Part shown: positions 55,290 through 64,000 of the stretch, in pieces
Layout of the letters: each line of letters begins with the position of its first letter
Numbering within the stretch: position 1 is the first letter of the stretch
From: Clostridium rhizosphaerae
Lineage (GTDB): Bacteria; Bacillota; Clostridia; Clostridiales; Clostridiaceae
Length of the DNA stretch: 64,000 nt
Assembly (NCBI RefSeq): GCF_016765585.1
Contig: NZ_JAESWC010000004.1
Coordinates: 124,001-188,000, forward strand
Reading direction: 5' to 3'
Notes under the pieces: generated by a model
What the model saw: the letters and a program-made list of their open reading frames with translations, nothing else
Database searches by the model: none
Told to the model about the DNA's origin: nothing
Made by a program: the position numbers and the translations under genes

Positions 55290-56170
55290 AACTTAACCAC
55301 GCCCTTGTGTATATCTTCATTTATATCCCTGTGGTCGATATTTACCTTATGATTATTTGCTTTTAATCTCTCATATATTTCATTTGCTATAGACACTGAA
55401 CGGTGTCTTCCACCAGTACATCCAATAGATATAATAAGCTGTCTCTTACCTTCCTTAAGATAATTAGGAATTAGAAATTCTATCATATCTTCCAATTTAT
55501 CAACAAAGATTTTTGTTTCTTCAAATCCAAAAACGTAATCTTGAACCTCTTTGTCATTTCCTGAAAAAGCCTTAAGTTCTGGAATATAAAATGGATTTGG
55601 AAGAAATCTTACGTCAAAAACCAAGTCTGAATCTACCGGTATTCCATACTTAAATCCAAAGGAAAGAATGGTTATCATTAATTCATTTTCGATTTGTCCT
55701 TCTTCTGAATATATTGCCGTAAGCTTCTCTCTAAGTTCCCTTGTAGCAAGCTTTGTGGTATCAATTATATTGTTTGCTCTGTCTTTAACTTCTTTAAGTC
55801 TACTTCTTTCTAAGGTAATTCCATTTAGCACTCTTCCATCCGGTGCTAAGGGATGCTTTCTTCTTGATTCTTTAAATCTCTTAACAAGAACCTCATCACT
55901 TGCATCTAAAAACAGTATTTCATATTTATAGCCTTCCTGCTTGAGATAGTTAAGGCTCTCGAACAAGTCATCAAAAAAGCTTCCGCCTCTGATGTCTATT
56001 ACAAGTGCTATTTTATCTATTTTTCCATCTGTCTGAAAGCAGGACTCTGCAAACTTTGGAATCAGTGTCGCTGGAAGATTATCTACGCAAAAGAAACCCA
56101 AATCCTCTAAACATCTTATTGCCTGTGTTTTACCTGCTCCTGAAAGTCCTGTGATTATAACAAAACGCAT
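55286..56170 (-). CDS. rapZ: RNase adapter/nucleotide-binding protein RapZ (YvcJ)
   Basis: This 294-residue P-loop protein has GLSGAGKT at residues 8-15, VDIRGG, and the C-terminal [10 protein letters not shown] motif. In E. coli it delivers small RNAs of glucosamine metabolism to RNase E; in Gram-positives it is called YvcJ and its partner is less clear. It heads the rapZ-yvcK-whiA operon. Confidence 0.94.
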   Translation of the reverse strand: MRFVIITGLSGAGKTQAIRCLEDLGFFCVDNLPATLIPKFAESCFQTDGKIDKIALVIDIRGGSFFDDLFESLNYLKQEGYKYEILFLDASDEVLVKRFKESRRKHPLAPDGRVLNGITLERSRLKEVKDRANNIIDTTKLATRELREKLTAIYSEEGQIENELMITILSFGFKYGIPVDSDLVFDVRFLPNPFYIPELKAFSGNDKEVQDYVFGFEETKIFVDKLEDMIEFLIPNYLKEGKRQLIISIGCTGGRHRSVSIANEIYERLKANNHKVNIDHRDINEDIHKGVVKL

Positions 56171-56179
56171 AGTATTCCT

Positions 56180-56260
56180 CCGTCATTTAATTAACAATTA
56201 ATAATTAATAATTATTTTATTTAAAATCCTAAAGGATTTTAAATACTAGTAATTAATACA
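56180..56260. repeat. AT-rich repeat with ATTTAAAATCC hairpin upstream of rapZ
   Basis: TTAATTAACAATTAATAATT precedes a palindrome AAAATCCTAAAGGATTTT (56224-56241). The structure is the same as that of the unit near 57800. Confidence 0.6.
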
Positions 56261-56387
56261 GTTTTATTTTTAGATTATAACACAATTTTTATTAATATTT
56301 AATTATATAAATAAAGTGTGCTATTTTATCTGCTTCTTGTCAATAATTTTAATATATATTATAAAATATAATTTAAAAGGTGAATGT

Positions 56388-56647
56388 ATGAAAAATATTG
56401 AAAACAATATTATATATGATATAAGTTTTAGTTTTGCTCTTAATATTATTGAATTATATAAATACTTATGCACATAGCTTTTAAGGAAAGTGCAGAAAAC
56501 AAGTATTGGATTAATTTACTTATCAAAGCTGGTTATATTAGTGAATCAAAAATTATCCTACTTAATAATCAGTTAAATGAAATAAGTAAAATTCTAAATT
56601 TAATAATTACTACAACTAAGGAAAATCTTAAACAAAATAATGCGTGA
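56388..56647 (+). pseudogene. Decayed four-helix-bundle (23S rRNA intervening-sequence-type) protein gene
   Basis: The first frame (29 codons, ATG at 56388) encodes a family-like N-terminus with ISFSFALNIIELYKYLC and then stops. The C-terminal half (KESAENKYWINLLIKAGYIS ... IITTTKENL) continues in another frame from 56471. About 35 residues of the family core, including the RSGTSIGANI-like segment, are missing. A deletion plus frameshift would explain this. The stop codon lies inside a GCGTGACT/AGTCACGC hairpin. Confidence 0.72.
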
Positions 56648-56663
56648 CTATAAGTCACGCAAA

Positions 56664-56703
56664 ATCTATTAATTATTAATTATTAATTATTAATTATTAA
56701 TTG
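56664..56703. repeat. Short tandem TTAATTA repeat at the hisC stop codon
   Basis: TTAATTA-type units repeat five times and continue into the last codons of hisC. The hisC C-terminus (LIINN) is encoded by this tract. Confidence 0.6.
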
Positions 56704-57792
56704 TTCATCCAGTATTTCTTTCAATGCCTTAACAAACTGCTCGTTCTGCTTATTTGTTCCAATGGTTACTCTCAGCCATCCCGGCATTCCAAGAAGGTAC
56801 CCTGGTCTTATGATAATTCCCTTTCTAAGCAGTTCATTAAACAGTATTTTGTCATCTATTTTAGATGATACCATAATGAAGTTAGCATTTGTCTCTATAT
56901 ACTCAAGTCCAAGCTTTTTAAACTCTTCATATAAATAATCTTTTCCAGCTTTATTTGTATCCTGAACAGTTCTCAGATATTCTTTATCCTGAAGAGCTGC
57001 AACTGCTGCCTTTTGAGCAAACAGGTTTACATCAAAAGGACCGGCTACTGTATTAAAATACTTTACCATATTCTCATTAGCAATGCCATAGCCGCAGCGA
57101 AGTCCTGCAAGCCCATAAGCTTTTGAGAAGGTTCTTAATATAATCATATTTGGATACTTATCTAGTAAAGCTATAGAATCTGGATATTCTTTATCTGTAA
57201 CATATTCAATATAAGCTTCATCCATTATAACGATAACGTTTTCAGGAATTCTATCAATAATTCTTTCCAAATCATCTTTTCTGAAAATTGTTCCTGTTGG
57301 ATTATTAGGATTGCATAGCCATATAATCTTTGTCTTATCAGTTATGCTGTCTACCATTTTATCAATATCTAATCCATTATCCTTCATAGGAACTAAAATT
57401 GACTTTCCCCCCATAAGCTTTGTACCAGCATCATAACGTGAGAAGGTAACCTCAGCCATTATACTTTCATCCCCTGGATTTAGAAGAGTGCTGCAAATTA
57501 CCCTAATTAACAAATCTGATCCAGTTCCGCAAAAAACTTGACTTGTTTTAACCCCTATGTTCTTAGCAATTGCCATTTTTAGCTCATAGTTTGATGCATC
57601 AGGATATAGCGAGGCTTCTTCTATTGTTTCCTTAAGCGCCTGCTTTACCTTTGGAGAACATCCTAGTGGATTTTCATTTGATGCCAGCTTAATAACCTCA
57701 GTGAGTCCAAGTTCCCTCTTAACCTCACTAATCGGCTTGCCTGCAACATACATCTCCAAACCTAATACTTCTTTTCTAAGACCATACCCCAT
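56683..57792 (-). CDS. hisC: Histidinol-phosphate aminotransferase-type enzyme
   Basis: This 369-residue PLP enzyme starts with VLGLEMYVAGKP and has the HisC-like segment KLASNENPLGCSP, the phosphate-binding loop LCNPNNPTGT, and the PLP lysine in RTFSKAYGLAGLRCGYG. It fits HisC, though some relatives transaminate phenylalanine or tyrosine. There are no other his genes in the window, so the exact role is uncertain. Confidence 0.82.
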   Translation of the reverse strand: MGYGLRKEVLGLEMYVAGKPISEVKRELGLTEVIKLASNENPLGCSPKVKQALKETIEEASLYPDASNYELKMAIAKNIGVKTSQVFCGTGSDLLIRVICSTLLNPGDESIMAEVTFSRYDAGTKLMGGKSILVPMKDNGLDIDKMVDSITDKTKIIWLCNPNNPTGTIFRKDDLERIIDRIPENVIVIMDEAYIEYVTDKEYPDSIALLDKYPNMIILRTFSKAYGLAGLRCGYGIANENMVKYFNTVAGPFDVNLFAQKAAVAALQDKEYLRTVQDTNKAGKDYLYEEFKKLGLEYIETNANFIMVSSKIDDKILFNELLRKGIIIRPGYLLGMPGWLRVTIGTNKQNEQFVKALKEILDEQLIINN

Positions 57793-57796
57793 TTAA

Positions 57797-57885
57797 ATTC
57801 CCCCTAAAAATTAAATTAAAAATTAATAATTAACAATTAACAATTGAATGGAGAAAATCCCTAAAGGGATTTTCAAGCATGTAAG
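57797..57885. repeat. AT-rich repeat with 9-bp palindrome upstream of hisC
   Basis: ATTAATAATTAACAATTAAC-like tracts precede GAAAATCCC/GGGATTTTC (57853-57874). Another ATTAATTGTTAATTATTAAT tract is at 58002-58025, just after murB. The hairpin may end murB transcription weakly. Confidence 0.6.
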
Positions 57886-58028
57886 TTATAATTAAATTTG
57901 ATTTTTCTACAAACAATATATTTTTTAAAATCAAAATTTATCGATAATATTATTCATATATTAGTTCATAGATTAATTTATAACCTATCAAACCATCTTC
58001 TAATTATTAATTGTTAATTATTAATTAA

Positions 58029-58943
58029 TCAATCTTCCCCAATAATTCTAACCTCTGGATGGAGCTCTACATCAAAATTACTTTTAATGGTATTTTGAAT
58101 GTATGCTATTAAATCTAGTATATCTTTTGCTGTGGCATCCCCTTTATTTATTATAAACCCAGCATGTTTTTCTGAAACTTGTGCTCCACCAATGCTAAAG
58201 CCCTTAAGCTTGGACTCTTCTATAAGCTTGCCTGTATAATGTCCTTCTGGTCTTTTGAAGGTACTTCCTGCTGAAGGATATTCCAAGGGCTGCTTATCTT
58301 CTCTTTTTTTAGTTAAATCATCTATTCTTTCTTTTATGCTTGAATATTCACCTTTAATAAGCTTAAAGGTAACCTCCAAAACAGTATATCCATACTTTTG
58401 AATTGCACTCATTCTATAGCCAAGTTCAAGTTCTTCTTTATTTAATGTTATTAGTTTTCCATTTTTATCAACAACTAAAGCACTCTCTATAACCTGACTT
58501 ATTTCACCATTATAGGCCCCAGCATTCATGGTTACAGCTCCCCCAACTGTTCCAGGAATTCCGCAGGCAAATTCAAATCCTTTTAGGCTGTTTTCAAGTG
58601 CCGCTTCTGAAACCTTACATAGATCTACTCCACTTTGAACTATTAGTCTTTCATCCTCGACTTTGATCTTATCTAGCTTAGTAAGCTTAATTACCATTCC
58701 TCTAAAGCCGCCGTCTCTAACTATTAAGTTTGAACCTCTTCCAATTATGTAATAAGTCATATTTTCCTCATTACACAGCTTAATTACCTTTACTATTTCA
58801 TCATAACTTTCAGGCGTTACTAATATATCTACTGGTCCGCCTACTTTAAATGATGTGTGATTTTTCATAGGTTCATCTACTGCAACATTTTCTGATTGCA
58901 CAATTTTATATAGCTTATTGCAAAAGTCCTTATACCGATTCAT
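58029..58943 (-). CDS. murB: UDP-N-acetylenolpyruvoylglucosamine reductase
   Basis: This FAD enzyme makes UDP-MurNAc for peptidoglycan synthesis. The protein of about 304 residues has the FAD-binding stretch [35 protein letters not shown] and the catalytic serine in [14 protein letters not shown] at 58943 or 58946 fits the AAGGAG site; the longer frame to 59012 overlaps the upstream gene and is unlikely. Confidence 0.94.
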   Translation of the reverse strand: MNRYKDFCNKLYKIVQSENVAVDEPMKNHTSFKVGGPVDILVTPESYDEIVKVIKLCNEENMTYYIIGRGSNLIVRDGGFRGMVIKLTKLDKIKVEDERLIVQSGVDLCKVSEAALENSLKGFEFACGIPGTVGGAVTMNAGAYNGEISQVIESALVVDKNGKLITLNKEELELGYRMSAIQKYGYTVLEVTFKLIKGEYSSIKERIDDLTKKREDKQPLEYPSAGSTFKRPEGHYTGKLIEESKLKGFSIGGAQVSEKHAGFIINKGDATAKDILDLIAYIQNTIKSNFDVELHPEVRIIGED

Positions 58944-59004
58944 CATACATCTCCTTGATATTATTAAAAAATCCACATTTTCAGTATAATGTATAATACA
59001 TACA

Positions 59005-59745
59005 TTAATCAAGCTTTAAGTCTGCTAATTTACCTTTATTTTTCAAGTATTTAATAATTTTACTATTATCTGTATTCATTATCAATTCCTCTGGAAAATC
59101 AACATCTCTAAGTAATTTATCTGCCTCATCAAATCTTCCAATTTGAAAACAACAATGAGCATCACTGCCTATAGTTATTCTGACATTATGCTCCTTGCAT
59201 AGCAGTGCTATTTTTCTGCAGTTGTCAATACTCCCTGCTCTTGAACCATTCTCAGGAAGCGAGCTGTTATTTATTTCAATTAGCACATTATATTCTTTTG
59301 CTGCCTTTACTACTTCTTCCTCATATATTGGAAACGATGGATTACCGCAATGGCCTATAATATCCACATTTGAATTTTTCATGGCTCCAATAAGAGCTTC
59401 TGTATTTTCTTCTCTGCTTCCTGGATCACTGCATGCATCATGGAGGCTAGCTATTATTATATCCAATCTTTTCTGAACTCTATCAGGTATATCAAGATTT
59501 CCTTTAAAATCAATAATATTAGCCTCACAGCCTTTTAAAAGAGTAACTCCATATATTTCTCTTGGCAGTACTTTTAAATTAGAAAAATAAAATATGTGCG
59601 CTGCTCCAGGCATCTTAGGCCCATGGTCTGTGGCCGCCAAAACCTTAATTCCATTTTCAGAGGCCTCTTTTATATTTTCAAGCAAAGTATTATAAGCATG
59701 ACCACTGGCAATGGTATGAGTGTGAGTATCTATTACGTATTTCAA
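59005..59745 (-). CDS. PHP-domain phosphatase (YcdX-like)
   Basis: This 246-residue metal-dependent hydrolase starts [20 protein letters not shown] and contains [21 protein letters not shown] and [11 protein letters not shown], the family's metal-binding motifs. It resembles the YcdX group of phosphatases. Its substrate is unknown. It lies between uvrC and murB, a common clostridial order. Confidence 0.9.
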   Translation of the reverse strand: MKYVIDTHTHTIASGHAYNTLLENIKEASENGIKVLAATDHGPKMPGAAHIFYFSNLKVLPREIYGVTLLKGCEANIIDFKGNLDIPDRVQKRLDIIIASLHDACSDPGSREENTEALIGAMKNSNVDIIGHCGNPSFPIYEEEVVKAAKEYNVLIEINNSSLPENGSRAGSIDNCRKIALLCKEHNVRITIGSDAHCCFQIGRFDEADKLLRDVDFPEELIMNTDNSKIIKYLKNKGKLADLKLD

Positions 59746-59766
59746 ATATATACCTTCTTTCGTAAT

Positions 59767-61632
59767 TTACTTTGCATTCCTAAAATAATCTATTATATTC
59801 TGAGCAGCTTTTTTATCTATTGATTCAGTTTCTAAAAGTTCTTCAAAGGATGCATTTTTGATGCTTTCTATACTTCCAAATTTTTTTAACAATTCTTTTC
59901 TTCTTTTCTCACCTACATTAGGGATATCTTCCAGCACTGAATGAAGAACACGCTTATCTCTTAGACTTCTATGGTAGGTTATAGCAAAGCGGTGTACTTC
60001 ATCCTGTATTCTTGTTATAAGCTGCATTACATTTGAGCTTGGTCTGATTAGAAGCTCATTATTATTATATATCAATCCCCTGGTATTGTGCTTATCATCC
60101 TTAACCATACCACATACCGGTATGTCTATATTAAGTGAGCTCAAAACTTCAAGGGCTACATTAACCTGACCTTTGCCTCCATCCATAAGAATTACATCTG
60201 GAAACACGCAGAACTTTCCTGCACTCAATTCCAAGTTTCTTTCTCTTATCTTTTCTATTTCTTCAAGACCATGCTTAAAGCGTCTTGTAAGAATTTCCCT
60301 CATACTGTCATAATCATTTGCACCTATTACAGATTTTATTTTAAACCTTCTGTAATCACTGTTTTTTGCCTTGCCGCCTTCAAAGACAATCATGCTTCCT
60401 ACTGAATCCACACCTTGAATATTTGATATATCATAAGCTTCTATTCGTGTTGGCATATCTTCTAAATCTAAAATTTCTGCAAGCTCCTTAAGAGAAGTTC
60501 TTTGAATTTCTTTATCCTGCTTAATTTTAGTTTTGAATTGTTCCATTGTTAGCTTTGCATTTTTTGTTACCATTTCAAGAAGTTCTTTTTTATCTCCTCT
60601 TTGAGGAATCCTAATCCAAACCTTTGATTCTCTCTTCATTGTAAGCCACTGCTCTAAAAGCTCCGAATCCTCAGTTTCAGTAACATATATGTTTTTAGGT
60701 ATAAAAGCTGTCCCGCCATAGAATTCCTTAATAAAGTCAGATATTATTTCACCTTTTTCTATTCCTGAGGTATTTTCCAACATATAATGTTCTCTTCCTA
60801 CAACCTTACCATCTCTAAGGAAAAATACCATAGCACAGGTATCTGTCTCATCACTATATATACTTATAAAATCTTCATCTTCAAAATTACCTATAATTAT
60901 CTTCTGTTTTTCAACTATCTTTTCTACTGCTGTAATCTTATCTCTAAGGGCAGCAGCCTTTTCAAATTCTAGATTTCCTGCCGCTTCTTCCATCTGATGT
61001 CTTAGATCTTTTGCTATTTGCTTATCCTTACCTGAAAGCAAGTCAATAATATTTTGAACGGTTTTCCAATATTCTTCTTTTGAGGCAAGCCCTGCACAGG
61101 GAGCACTGCATAGACCTATATGATAATTTAAGCAAGGTCTTATCTTATTTTCTCCTTCTTTTATTGACATTTTGCACGTTCTAAGAGGAAAGACCTTTTT
61201 AACTAAATCAAGAGTTTCATAAACAGCACCATAGTCTGTATATGGTCCGAAATACTTGGCTCCATCCTTAGCATGTATCCTTGTCATAAACACTCTTGGG
61301 AAATCTTCGTTTGTTGTAACCTTTATAAAAGGATAGTGTTTATCGTCTTTTAGCAAAATATTATATCTTGGTCTATATTTTTTTATAAGATTACATTCAA
61401 GTATCAGTGCTTCCATCTCAGAATCTGTAACTATATATTCAAACTCTGCTATATTTTTCACCATAGCCTTGACTTTTTCAGAATGATTCTTGGAGCTTTG
61501 GAAATACTGCCTTACTCTATTTTTTAAAACTTTAGCTTTACCTACGTATATAACTTCACCTAAAGAATTTTTCATTAAATAAACGCCGGGCTTATCCGGC
61601 AGTATTTTTAACTGATGTTCAAAGTCAAACAC
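59767..61632 (-). CDS. uvrC: Excinuclease ABC subunit C
   Basis: This nuclease makes both cuts in nucleotide-excision repair. It has a GIY-YIG domain at the N-terminus (GVYLMKNSLGEVIYVGKAK), a cysteine cluster (CPCLNYHIGLCSAPCAG-like), the UvrB-interacting UVR motif near 205-240, an RNase H-like UvrC core (DISNIQG, DGGKGQ) and a C-terminal helix-hairpin-helix (LEDIPNVGEKRRKELL). The 621-residue length is normal. The start codon is GTG at 61632 behind AAGGGG. Confidence 0.96.
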   Translation of the reverse strand: MFDFEHQLKILPDKPGVYLMKNSLGEVIYVGKAKVLKNRVRQYFQSSKNHSEKVKAMVKNIAEFEYIVTDSEMEALILECNLIKKYRPRYNILLKDDKHYPFIKVTTNEDFPRVFMTRIHAKDGAKYFGPYTDYGAVYETLDLVKKVFPLRTCKMSIKEGENKIRPCLNYHIGLCSAPCAGLASKEEYWKTVQNIIDLLSGKDKQIAKDLRHQMEEAAGNLEFEKAAALRDKITAVEKIVEKQKIIIGNFEDEDFISIYSDETDTCAMVFFLRDGKVVGREHYMLENTSGIEKGEIISDFIKEFYGGTAFIPKNIYVTETEDSELLEQWLTMKRESKVWIRIPQRGDKKELLEMVTKNAKLTMEQFKTKIKQDKEIQRTSLKELAEILDLEDMPTRIEAYDISNIQGVDSVGSMIVFEGGKAKNSDYRRFKIKSVIGANDYDSMREILTRRFKHGLEEIEKIRERNLELSAGKFCVFPDVILMDGGKGQVNVALEVLSSLNIDIPVCGMVKDDKHNTRGLIYNNNELLIRPSSNVMQLITRIQDEVHRFAITYHRSLRDKRVLHSVLEDIPNVGEKRRKELLKKFGSIESIKNASFEELLETESIDKKAAQNIIDYFRNAK

Positions 61633-61652
61633 TTAATCACCCCTTAATAAAA

Positions 61653-62258
61653 TTACGATGTAATAATCGGAATTCTATAAATGACATACAGAAGTCCTGA
61701 AACTACGAGTACAAGTTCAATAAAATTACCTAATTTAGATCCTACCCTATAGGTTAAAGGCAGCCTCATCTTTTTATTTTTGAAAGGATAAAAAAGAGGC
61801 ACTCCTCTGTTAGTCGCCATATCTCCTAGTAGATGCAGACTATAACCTAATATAAAGCAGGAGGTAATATTTTTTATATTATATTTATTTCCTATATATC
61901 CAATAATAAAAGAAAAAGTAATCATGCCCAGAAGACTGTGAGTAAGTCCCTGCCTATGAGAGGAAAGACCTACTGCAATGAGTGCAGCTCCTAAAGCCTT
62001 GTAGGCCGGCTGATTTGTATATAAGTAATCAAACCACAAAACTATTATACCACCGCAAAGGTATAATGTAACTTTTGCGCCTTTATTTTTAAACGGTAAT
62101 ATGTACCTGTTAATTAAGCTTTTAGGATGATCTATATCAGGGAGCAGCGAGGCTCCCAGTACGACAGCCATACCTATATAATTAAATCCGCCAGGTAATC
62201 TGTCGCTAACTGCTGTATACACTGCTAAACCAATTCCCGCGTGTGTTGTTCCTTTCAT
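61653..62258 (-). CDS. YdjM-like membrane-bound metal-dependent hydrolase
   Basis: This 201-residue membrane protein of the YdjM/DUF457 family has four or five membrane helices. Metal-binding type histidines lie in MKGTTHAGIGLA, LLPDIDHPKS, HRQGLTHSLLG and LHLLGDMATNRGVPLFYP. It is thought to be induced by LexA in some bacteria; nothing here shows that. It may share transcription with uvrC. Confidence 0.88.
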   Translation of the reverse strand: MKGTTHAGIGLAVYTAVSDRLPGGFNYIGMAVVLGASLLPDIDHPKSLINRYILPFKNKGAKVTLYLCGGIIVLWFDYLYTNQPAYKALGAALIAVGLSSHRQGLTHSLLGMITFSFIIGYIGNKYNIKNITSCFILGYSLHLLGDMATNRGVPLFYPFKNKKMRLPLTYRVGSKLGNFIELVLVVSGLLYVIYRIPIITS

Positions 62259-62553
62259 TATTATCTCCTATTATAATACTACGAATATTATTTGTATTTT
62301 AGAGGGTTATCGCCACTACTCACTAAAATCCTACAAATTACTAGTAGTATTATAGCATAGAAACATATGTTCATGTGTATATATTTCTATATTTACTTAA
62401 TATGTATTGCAATTTGTCACAAATAGAGGAAATGATGCTTCTGTATAGAATACAGAAATTAGCGGAGAATACCTTAATTTAATAATATGGTTAGCGGAGA
62501 TATTATTTTGTTATACTCTTTACATTATCTACATCGTGTGTGGAGGAGACAAA

Positions 62554-62763
62554 ATGTTCATAATTAGGAAACCAAAATATAAAGTATGTGCATCAAGTAA
62601 AAATGAATTGGATATCTTAATAAACGAAACCAAACAAAATTATCAAAAATTATATCCGAATTCTGTTATAAATATTACTGTTGAGCCAAACATGGAATCT
62701 ATTAATTTTGATGGTACAGTAAAAGAGTTTATTTATAGAGCAGAAATTAAATTTAATGAATAA
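62554..62763 (+). CDS. Small hypothetical protein
   Basis: This 69-residue protein starts MFIIRKPKYKVCASSKNELD behind a clear GGAGGAG site. It is soluble and charged. No family is recognised. It has its own terminator and lies alone between divergent YdjM-like and convergent penicillin-binding protein genes. A near-duplicate TTAGCGGAGA motif at 62459 and 62490 lies in its upstream region. Confidence 0.65.
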   Translation: MFIIRKPKYKVCASSKNELDILINETKQNYQKLYPNSVINITVEPNMESINFDGTVKEFIYRAEIKFNE

Positions 62764-62770
62764 TATTTAA

Positions 62771-62802
62771 AAGGCATATTCTCCTTTGTGAGAATATGCC
62801 TT
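62771..62802. terminator. Bidirectional terminator between the small gene and the penicillin-binding protein gene
   Basis: AAGGCATATTCTC and GAGAATATGCCTT form a perfect 13-bp stem around a 6-nt loop. T-rich sequence follows on both strands. Confidence 0.87.
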
Positions 62803-62831
62803 CTAAATACATTTTAATTGCATTATATATA

Positions 62832-64000
62832 TTACTTCTTTATCGCTGCTTTCATCACCTGTCCTGCAATTTTTGCAGCTGCCTTGCCGCCTACTCCTCC
62901 CTCTTCCACTATAACTGCAACAGCAACCTGTGGATTATCATAAGGAGCAAAGCCTATGAACCATGCATGAGGTTCTTTGCTTTCAATGTGATCTGCAGTT
63001 CCGGTTTTACCCGCAGCATTTATTCCGGTCTCTGCTGCACCACCAGTACCATTTGTAACAACAGCTCTCATCAAATCTTTCATTGTTTTGGCATTTTCTT
63101 TAGATATTATATTACCTAAGCTTTGAGGCTTTACATCTTTAACAACCTTGCCTTTGCTGTCTAAAACCTGTTGAACTATATAAGGCTCCATCATTGTTCC
63201 ATCATTTGCAATAGTAGATGCTACTACTGCCATCTGCATAGGTGTGGCTAAATCCTCAGCCTGCCCTATAGCACTTTGAGCATTGTTTCCTTTTTCATAA
63301 CTTTTGTAGGTAGGAAACTTGCTGCCGTCAATAGGAATTCCGTCTGTGGGAAGATTTTTGTTAAAATAAAACTTTTCTGCAGTTGCTTTAAGTTTATCAT
63401 TACCAAGTTCCATTCCAAGAGTTCCAAAGAATACATTGCTTGATTCCGCATAAGCCTGCTTAAAATCTATATTTCCAAGCACCTCTCCATTAAAGTTGCT
63501 TATAGATTCCTTTTGATTAAATACAAGTTTACCTTTATCCTGAAACTTTCTTGTTGTTATATCTTTTATGTTTTCAAGAGCACTTATAGCAGTTATAGTC
63601 TTAAAAGTTGAACCTGGAGGATAAAGCCCTGAGGTTGCTCTATTTATCATAGGGTGATTAGCTGTATCCTTTTGAAGAGCATCCCATATTTTGCTTAGAT
63701 TATTAGGATCATAGGAAGGTTTAGATACCATGGCTAAAAGCTCGCCTGTTTTAGGGTTCAATGCAACCACTGCGCCCTTGTTATTGCCTAAAAGGTCATA
63801 AGCCAGTTTTTGTACATTAGTATCTAAAGTAGTTTTCAAACTGTGTCCTACCTTTTCTTCCTCTTTCCCCTTATTCTTTATTAAGCTTAAAATATCTACA
63901 TTTTCAGCTCCCATAAGCTCTGTATCGTATTTTCTTTCAAGTCCTGTTATTCCATATTTTATATCTACATATCCAAGAGCATGAGCAAACACTTCTCCTG
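62832..64000 (-). CDS. Penicillin-binding protein (class B-like transpeptidase), N-terminus outside the window
   Basis: The visible part is about 389 codons and continues past the right edge (the frame reads GEVFAHALGYVD without a start). It has the three transpeptidase motifs: the nucleophile serine in PPGSTFKT, SSN in AESSNVFFG, and KTGTA. Its closest match in style is the PbpA/MrdA type of peptidoglycan cross-linking enzyme anchored in the membrane. A GTG at 63992 is internal. Confidence 0.92.
   Translation of the reverse strand, partial: GEVFAHALGYVDIKYGITGLERKYDTELMGAENVDILSLIKNKGKEEEKVGHSLKTTLDTNVQKLAYDLLGNNKGAVVALNPKTGELLAMVSKPSYDPNNLSKIWDALQKDTANHPMINRATSGLYPPGSTFKTITAISALENIKDITTRKFQDKGKLVFNQKESISNFNGEVLGNIDFKQAYAESSNVFFGTLGMELGNDKLKATAEKFYFNKNLPTDGIPIDGSKFPTYKSYEKGNNAQSAIGQAEDLATPMQMAVVASTIANDGTMMEPYIVQQVLDSKGKVVKDVKPQSLGNIISKENAKTMKDLMRAVVTNGTGGAAETGINAAGKTGTADHIESKEPHAWFIGFAPYDNPQVAVAVIVEEGGVGGKAAAKIAGQVMKAAIKK

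Noticed and set aside
56664-56703. AT-rich tandem repeat as a replication origin or binding array
   Set aside because: It is short, runs into the hisC coding sequence and matches the AT repeat family at other gene ends. No DnaA-box cluster is seen.
57793-58028. T-box or other riboswitch in front of hisC
   Set aside because: No T-box sequence or antiterminator was found; the gap is filled by AT repeats and a short palindrome.
1-64000. CRISPR array, tRNA or rRNA genes
   Set aside because: No regularly spaced repeats with unique spacers, no cloverleaf with conserved tRNA bases and no rRNA-like sequence were noticed on either strand.

Overview
The window is AT-rich DNA in which coding regions sit behind strong GGAGG-type ribosome binding sites. 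Its gene content is that of a Gram-positive anaerobe: PTS sugar uptake, clostridial GalT, a double-cubane reductase with its activase, and the conserved block pyk-pfkA-dnaE ... whiA-yvcK-rapZ ... murB-PHP-uvrC. This points to Clostridium or a close relative (family Clostridiaceae). Most genes lie on the minus strand. No rRNA, tRNA, CRISPR array or intact prophage was seen.

Layout. 1-6.9 kb: a cellobiose-type PTS operon (EIIB, EIIC, DUF3284, GH4 6-phospho-beta-glucosidase, EIIA cut by the window edge) behind a near-perfect sigma-54 promoter, with its LevR-type activator upstream. 7-11.5 kb: aldehyde dehydrogenase, a 0.95-kb non-coding block of giant hairpin repeats, an oxidoreductase and a DUF2935 protein. 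11.5-16.6 kb: Leloir pathway galT-galK-galE plus a LacI-type regulator; matching operators precede galT and the regulator. 16.6-30 kb: cell-wall enzymes (two polysaccharide deacetylases, a peptidoglycan-binding exported protein, a dipeptide epimerase), HelD, FtsH, a creatininase-family protein, a LysE exporter, RlmD and DUF1540. 30-35.5 kb: a second GalE, an unrecognised 500-aa protein and an orphan Wzz / CpsD kinase / CpsB phosphatase module. 35.8-38.6 kb: DUF4342 and a two-component system. 38.6-40.9 kb: decayed mobile DNA (an IS3-type remnant and a frameshifted fragment). 40.9-48.6 kb: pyk, pfkA and dnaE. 48.7-64 kb: the DUF3343/double-cubane reductase/activase group, Dabb, a CBS-HotDog regulator, whiA-yvcK-rapZ, a decayed four-helix-bundle gene, hisC, murB, a PHP hydrolase, uvrC, a YdjM-like protein and a penicillin-binding protein cut by the right edge.

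The most striking feature is dnaE, the gene for the replicative DNA polymerase III alpha subunit. It is split into three exons by two small ORF-less group I introns (488 and 387 nt). Both interruptions fall between codons. Removing them gives one 1162-residue DnaE. The first intron sits between the codons of the two catalytic aspartates of the PDxD motif. The second sits directly after FNKSH, at or next to the site where cyanobacterial DnaE is split by an intein. P, Q, R and S core elements are readable in both introns.

The second theme is hairpin DNA between genes: three copies of a ~310-330 bp giant hairpin, a separate 241-bp hairpin with terminal inverted repeats, a ~70-bp two-hairpin element whose copies differ by compensatory changes (one copy nested in another), 100-140 bp hairpins sharing a core, and a TTCTTCATT-rich AT repeat that often touches gene ends. 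Several terminators have the stop codon and last codons built into the stem.
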